Source: a virus. From it: a stretch of DNA of 27,393 nucleotides. Made by a program: the position numbers and the translations under genes. The notes beneath the pieces were generated by a model that searched no databases, had not been told where the DNA came from, and worked only from the letters and a program-made list of their open reading frames with translations. The DNA lies in the IMG/VR virus record IMGVR_UViG_3300017991_004451, positions 1 to 27,393 of that record. The stretch is one strand, 5' to 3'. Shown piece after piece: positions 24,644 through 27,393 of this stretch (within the stretch, counting starts at the first letter, position 1; every line of letters begins with the position of its first letter).

Positions 24644-27093
24644 TGGTCGTCTGGTGGGTCGTCGCGCTGATCTACATCGGCCTCACGATCGGCTACGAGC
24701 TCCTTCGGCCCAAGCAGGAGTTTGACGAGCCCACACCTGGCGGCCTGGGAGATTTCCGCTTTCCGACGATCGGTGAAGGGCGCGCCATTCCCATCGTGTG
24801 GGGTACCTGCAAGATTGAAGGCCCGATGGTGACCTGGTACGGCGACCTCGACATAAAGGCGATCACGAAGAAAGTGAAGACCGGCCTTTTCTCCTCCGAG
24901 GACGTCACGGTCGGTTACAAGTATTACCTCGGGCTACAGCTCGTCTTGGCAAGCGGCGTGATCGACGAGCTCGTCAGCATCGAGTTCGACGGGAAGGTCC
25001 CCAACTGGTCGCAGTCGCAGCTCGGTGATCATGTTCGGGTCACGGTCGATTCCCCGGGGCTATTCGGCGGCGAGGAATCCGAAGGCGGCGTCCAGGGGAA
25101 TATCGACTTCTACACCGGCACGCGAACCCAGGGAGCAAACGACTATCTTGAAACCGCCGTCAACGATAGTCTCCCTGGATGGCGCGGCATCTCGCACATG
25201 ATCTTCCGCCGATTCTACGTCGGAACGAGCCCTTACATCAAAACCGTGGCCGCCATCGTTCGGCGTTGCCCGAACAAGCTAGGGCTCACCGATAACGATC
25301 ACAACATCAACGGCGATGCTAACCCGGCCTGCATGATCCATGATCTCTTGACCTCACCAGTCGCGGACAACGGCTTAGGCGTACCCGAAGGCCTGCTCGA
25401 TCTTCAGAGCTTTCGTGATGTGGGCGCGACGCTCGCGGACGAGGGGCTGGGGCTGTCGATACTTCAGCAGCGAAAGCAAAAGGCAAAGGACCTGGTCCTC
25501 GAGATCCTGCGGCACATTGATGGAATCATCTACGTTGAACCCTCCACCGGTCTTCTCGTCTTGAGGCTTGTCAGGTTCGACTACACGGCCGGTGAGCTCC
25601 CGGTCCTCGACTCGAACAACTGCACCGTGAAATCTTTCTCGCGGCCTTCCTGGAGCGAGCTTAAGAACACGGTGCGCGCCACATACATTGACCGCGACGC
25701 CGGGTTCATCGAGCGCACTGCCCAGGCCCAGGACCTGGCCGCGATCGAGGTCAACGGCGGCGAGGTATCAGTCCACGAGCTGCAGCTGCGCGGGCTCACG
25801 ACCGCTGCGAACGCACAACAGGCGGTCGCCCGCGGGTTGATCGGCCTGGGTTACCCACTGGCAGCGACAGTGATCGAAGCCGACCGCACCGCTTGGGCGT
25901 TCCGCCCGGGCACGGTCTTCAAACTTAACTGGCCGCCCCTGGGGATCTCAGGCCTCGTCTGCCGTGTGTCGCGGATTAAAGGTGGGAACCTCGGCTCCGG
26001 CAAGATCGAGCTGGACGCGATGGAAGATATCTTCGCGGTCGACTGGACGGCGTACAGCGCGCCTCCGGCGACCGGATGGACCGACCCGATCACCGACGTG
26101 CCCGCGCTGACCGACTGGGCCTGCCTCTGCGCACCCTATGAGGCGGTGAAGCTCTATGGAAGCGGTGGCGAGGACGTCGAGCTCGCAGTGGTCATGGCAG
26201 CGCGCGGCCAACCGGGGATCTCAACCGGCTACAGGGTGTGGGTTAAGGTCTACCTGGGAACCGGATGGCATCCGCCGACCACGATCGACTTCTTCACACC
26301 TTCCGGAACGCTCAATGCTGCAATTGACGAGAAGTCCACCTCGATCGTCATCGACCTCGGTCCCGACATAGAAGACGTGGAGTCCGTAGGCGATCCGGAC
26401 TTTGCCAAGGGCGTCAACGTGCTGTGGATTCAACAAGCAGGCTCGGGGCTCGATGAGTTCATCGCCTTCAAGACGGTCACCGCCGACAACGGGACCATCA
26501 CGCTGACGGATCTCGCGCGGGGCTGCCTGGACACTGCGCCGACGGCATTCAATGCCGGCACGCGTGTGTGGTTTATATCGTACAGGAGCGGCGTTGTCAA
26601 TGTCCCCGCGCCGGCCGTTTCACCCGAGAATCTCTTGCGATTTCAGCCCTTCAATAACCAGAGCGAGTACGCATTCGGATCGTCTTTCGACCGCAACCTC
26701 TCGACTCCAAACGATCCGGCGCGCTGGCAGCAGGTCTATTGCCCCACCGATCTACGATTCAACGGTCTGAGCTATCCGGACGAGATCTCAGGCGAGCTGA
26801 CCGTATCTTTCGAACACCGGAACCGCCTCGCGTCTTGGAGCTACAGCGACTCGGGGAAGAAGGACACGCCGGAAACCGGCACGCAGTATAGGATCAAGGT
26901 CTATGGTGAGCTCGGAACGCTCGTCCACACAGAGAACACGACCGACAAGACCTGGACGTACCTCGAGGCAGACGAGATAGCCGAGTCCGGCCTCGGGCGG
27001 CTCAATAATCACCTGCGTATTACTGTCGAGACGTTTGACGTAAACCTCAATGAGGCGTGGCGGATGCTTGAGTGGGAGTTTGATCGCACTTGA
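24643..27093 (+). CDS. Tail-tip/baseplate protein (GTA 'megatron'/gpJ-like)
   Basis: This 816-residue protein opens with a hydrophobic segment (residues about 1-20). FRFPTIGEGRAIPIVWGTCKIEGPMVTWYGDL and VGYKYYLGLQLVLASGVIDEL follow, the characteristic start of large phage tail proteins in this family. ANPACMIHDLLT and HIDGIIYVEPSTGLLVLRLVRFDY lie in the central hub-like region (about 220-310). The C-terminal half is beta-rich, with ITLTDLARGCLDTAPTAFNAG and a terminal beta-sandwich (about 660-810) that may bind cell-surface sugars. It would form the end of the tail that contacts the host. It is the last gene of the rightward arm. The residues that would define an NlpC/P60 peptidase were not seen. 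Confidence 0.82.
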   Translation: MVVWWVVALIYIGLTIGYELLRPKQEFDEPTPGGLGDFRFPTIGEGRAIPIVWGTCKIEGPMVTWYGDLDIKAITKKVKTGLFSSEDVTVGYKYYLGLQLVLASGVIDELVSIEFDGKVPNWSQSQLGDHVRVTVDSPGLFGGEESEGGVQGNIDFYTGTRTQGANDYLETAVNDSLPGWRGISHMIFRRFYVGTSPYIKTVAAIVRRCPNKLGLTDNDHNINGDANPACMIHDLLTSPVADNGLGVPEGLLDLQSFRDVGATLADEGLGLSILQQRKQKAKDLVLEILRHIDGIIYVEPSTGLLVLRLVRFDYTAGELPVLDSNNCTVKSFSRPSWSELKNTVRATYIDRDAGFIERTAQAQDLAAIEVNGGEVSVHELQLRGLTTAANAQQAVARGLIGLGYPLAATVIEADRTAWAFRPGTVFKLNWPPLGISGLVCRVSRIKGGNLGSGKIELDAMEDIFAVDWTAYSAPPATGWTDPITDVPALTDWACLCAPYEAVKLYGSGGEDVELAVVMAARGQPGISTGYRVWVKVYLGTGWHPPTTIDFFTPSGTLNAAIDEKSTSIVIDLGPDIEDVESVGDPDFAKGVNVLWIQQAGSGLDEFIAFKTVTADNGTITLTDLARGCLDTAPTAFNAGTRVWFISYRSGVVNVPAPAVSPENLLRFQPFNNQSEYAFGSSFDRNLSTPNDPARWQQVYCPTDLRFNGLSYPDEISGELTVSFEHRNRLASWSYSDSGKKDTPETGTQYRIKVYGELGTLVHTENTTDKTWTYLEADEIAESGLGRLNNHLRITVETFDVNLNEAWRMLEWEFDRT

Positions 27094-27111
27094 GGCCAGC
27101 TTCCGGCCTCA
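27091..27111 (+). terminator. Stem-loop at the end of the rightward arm
   Basis: TGAGGCC (27091-27097) pairs perfectly with GGCCTCA (27105-27111) around a 7-base loop. The stem begins at the tail-tip stop codon. No T-tract follows, so it would be a weak or factor-assisted terminator, or an mRNA 3'-end stabiliser. Confidence 0.4.
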
Positions 27112-27243
27112 CCGAAGGTCAGCAGTTTGGTTCCCACCGGAGGAGAGGGGGACGTTTCAAAGCATCGGCGCATGTGTGGGACTTGTGACAGGATAGCCCC
27201 GGCAGGTTCACGCAGTTAGACGAGGCTTGACAAGGCTCGCCAC
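27112..27243. other. Right junction between the phage cluster and the host gene
   Basis: No gene, tRNA or long direct repeat is seen. At 27221-27239 there is an imperfect palindrome, CGAG-G-CTTG-A-CAAG-G-CTCG, symmetrical apart from the two G positions, lying 4 bases from the host stop codon. It could be a recombinase or protein binding site marking the element end, or a converging terminator relic; nothing in the left junction matches it by eye. Confidence 0.4.
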
Positions 27244-27393
27244 TCAGGGAACCACTTCCATTCTCCGTGTTCCGGCAGCCTTGCCCCCGACACGAAGCTG
27301 ATAGAAATAGAGTCCGGCACTCACGCGTCGTCCGTTCTCATCATATCCGTCCCACGAACTCGAATGTACCCCGCCGGGCCGGTCTCCGTCCAC
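27244..27393 (-). CDS. C-terminal end of a secreted host protein with FlgD-like sorting domain (truncated by window)
   Basis: The minus strand is open from the window edge to a TGA at 27246-27244, giving 49 visible residues. They read GGVHSSSWDGYDENGRRVSA and GLYFYQLRVGG, then RRMEVVP. This is the last strand set of a FlgD-Ig/T9SS-like C-terminal domain, closely matching in layout the WDG...GRRVAAGVYFYVL end of the protein at 2-3796. It is too short to appear as a standard long open frame. The passenger domain lies outside the window. It marks the return to host chromosome on the right. Confidence 0.8.
   Translation of the reverse strand: MDGDRPGGVHSSSWDGYDENGRRVSAGLYFYQLRVGGKAAGTRRMEVVP

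Larger units (their letters stand above)
6702..27093. mobile_element. Prophage-derived or GTA-like siphovirus structural gene cluster
   Basis: Two divergent arms carry portal, capsid, head-tail joining, tail tube, chaperone, tape measure, tail-tip and lysis genes. Boundaries given are those of the outermost recognisable virion/lysis genes. The element could extend to 3797 on the left if the restriction system is its cargo, and to 27243 on the right. No integrase, terminase, repressor, replication gene, tRNA or obvious direct-repeat attachment site is visible. Host-type secreted-protein genes lie on both sides, so the cluster appears complete within the window. Whether it is a decayed prophage or a domesticated gene transfer agent cannot be settled from sequence alone. 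Confidence 0.75.

Noticed and set aside
3797-27243. Attachment-site direct repeats flanking the element
   Set aside because: Only very short matches such as GCTTGA (near 3800 and 27225) were found by eye, which is expected by chance.
1-27393. CRISPR array, tRNA or rRNA genes
   Set aside because: No regularly spaced repeats, tRNA arm sequences or rRNA-like stretches were seen on either strand.

Overview
The window looks like a piece of bacterial chromosome carrying a compact, prophage-like or gene-transfer-agent-like structural gene cluster next to a Type II restriction-modification system. Both edges are host-type genes. At the left is a very large secreted protein, open at the window start, with beta-helix, Ig/fibronectin-like and C-terminal FlgD-like sorting domains. 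At the right is the last 49 residues of another protein with the same kind of C-terminal domain, on the opposite strand. Such tails are common in FCB-group and candidate-phylum bacteria (Eisenbacteria, Latescibacteria, Krumholzibacteriota, Gemmatimonadota and similar). The exact phylum cannot be fixed from this sequence.

Layout: (1) 2-3796 (+), host secreted multidomain protein. (2) 3945-6466 (-), a two-gene XamI-type restriction-modification operon with overlapping genes, its own sigma70-like promoter and a palindromic candidate operator. (3) 6702-11803 (-), a 'left arm' transcribed leftward: Ig/gpW-like adaptor, lambda-family portal, a putative receptor-binding virion protein, a small Ig-like virion protein, a small membrane protein, a GH108-type endolysin and a 3TM holin. 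(4) 11804-11893, a short divergent control region with a perfect 13-bp inverted repeat. (5) 11894-27093 (+), a 'right arm': prohead protease/major capsid fusion, head-completion and tail-terminator genes, major tail tube, tail-assembly chaperone with a probable programmed -1 frameshift, tape measure, two related tail proteins, distal tail proteins, a BR0599-type hub protein and a large tail-tip protein. (6) 27244-27393 (-), end of the next host gene.

The structural genes together could build a siphovirus-like head and non-contractile tail, plus lysis functions. No terminase, integrase/recombinase, repressor or replication gene is visible, although host-type genes lie on both sides. The cluster is therefore either a decayed prophage or a domesticated GTA-like particle locus that would need a terminase and regulators from elsewhere. 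The divergent arms share one operator-like palindrome, which suggests that portal/lysis and capsid/tail expression are switched together. Genes within each arm are tightly packed, mostly with 1-4-base overlaps.

By-eye base composition of sampled 60-base lines gives about 53% G+C in the left host gene, about 48% in the methyltransferase and about 60% in the capsid gene. This fits separate origins for the three blocks, but it is only a spot check.
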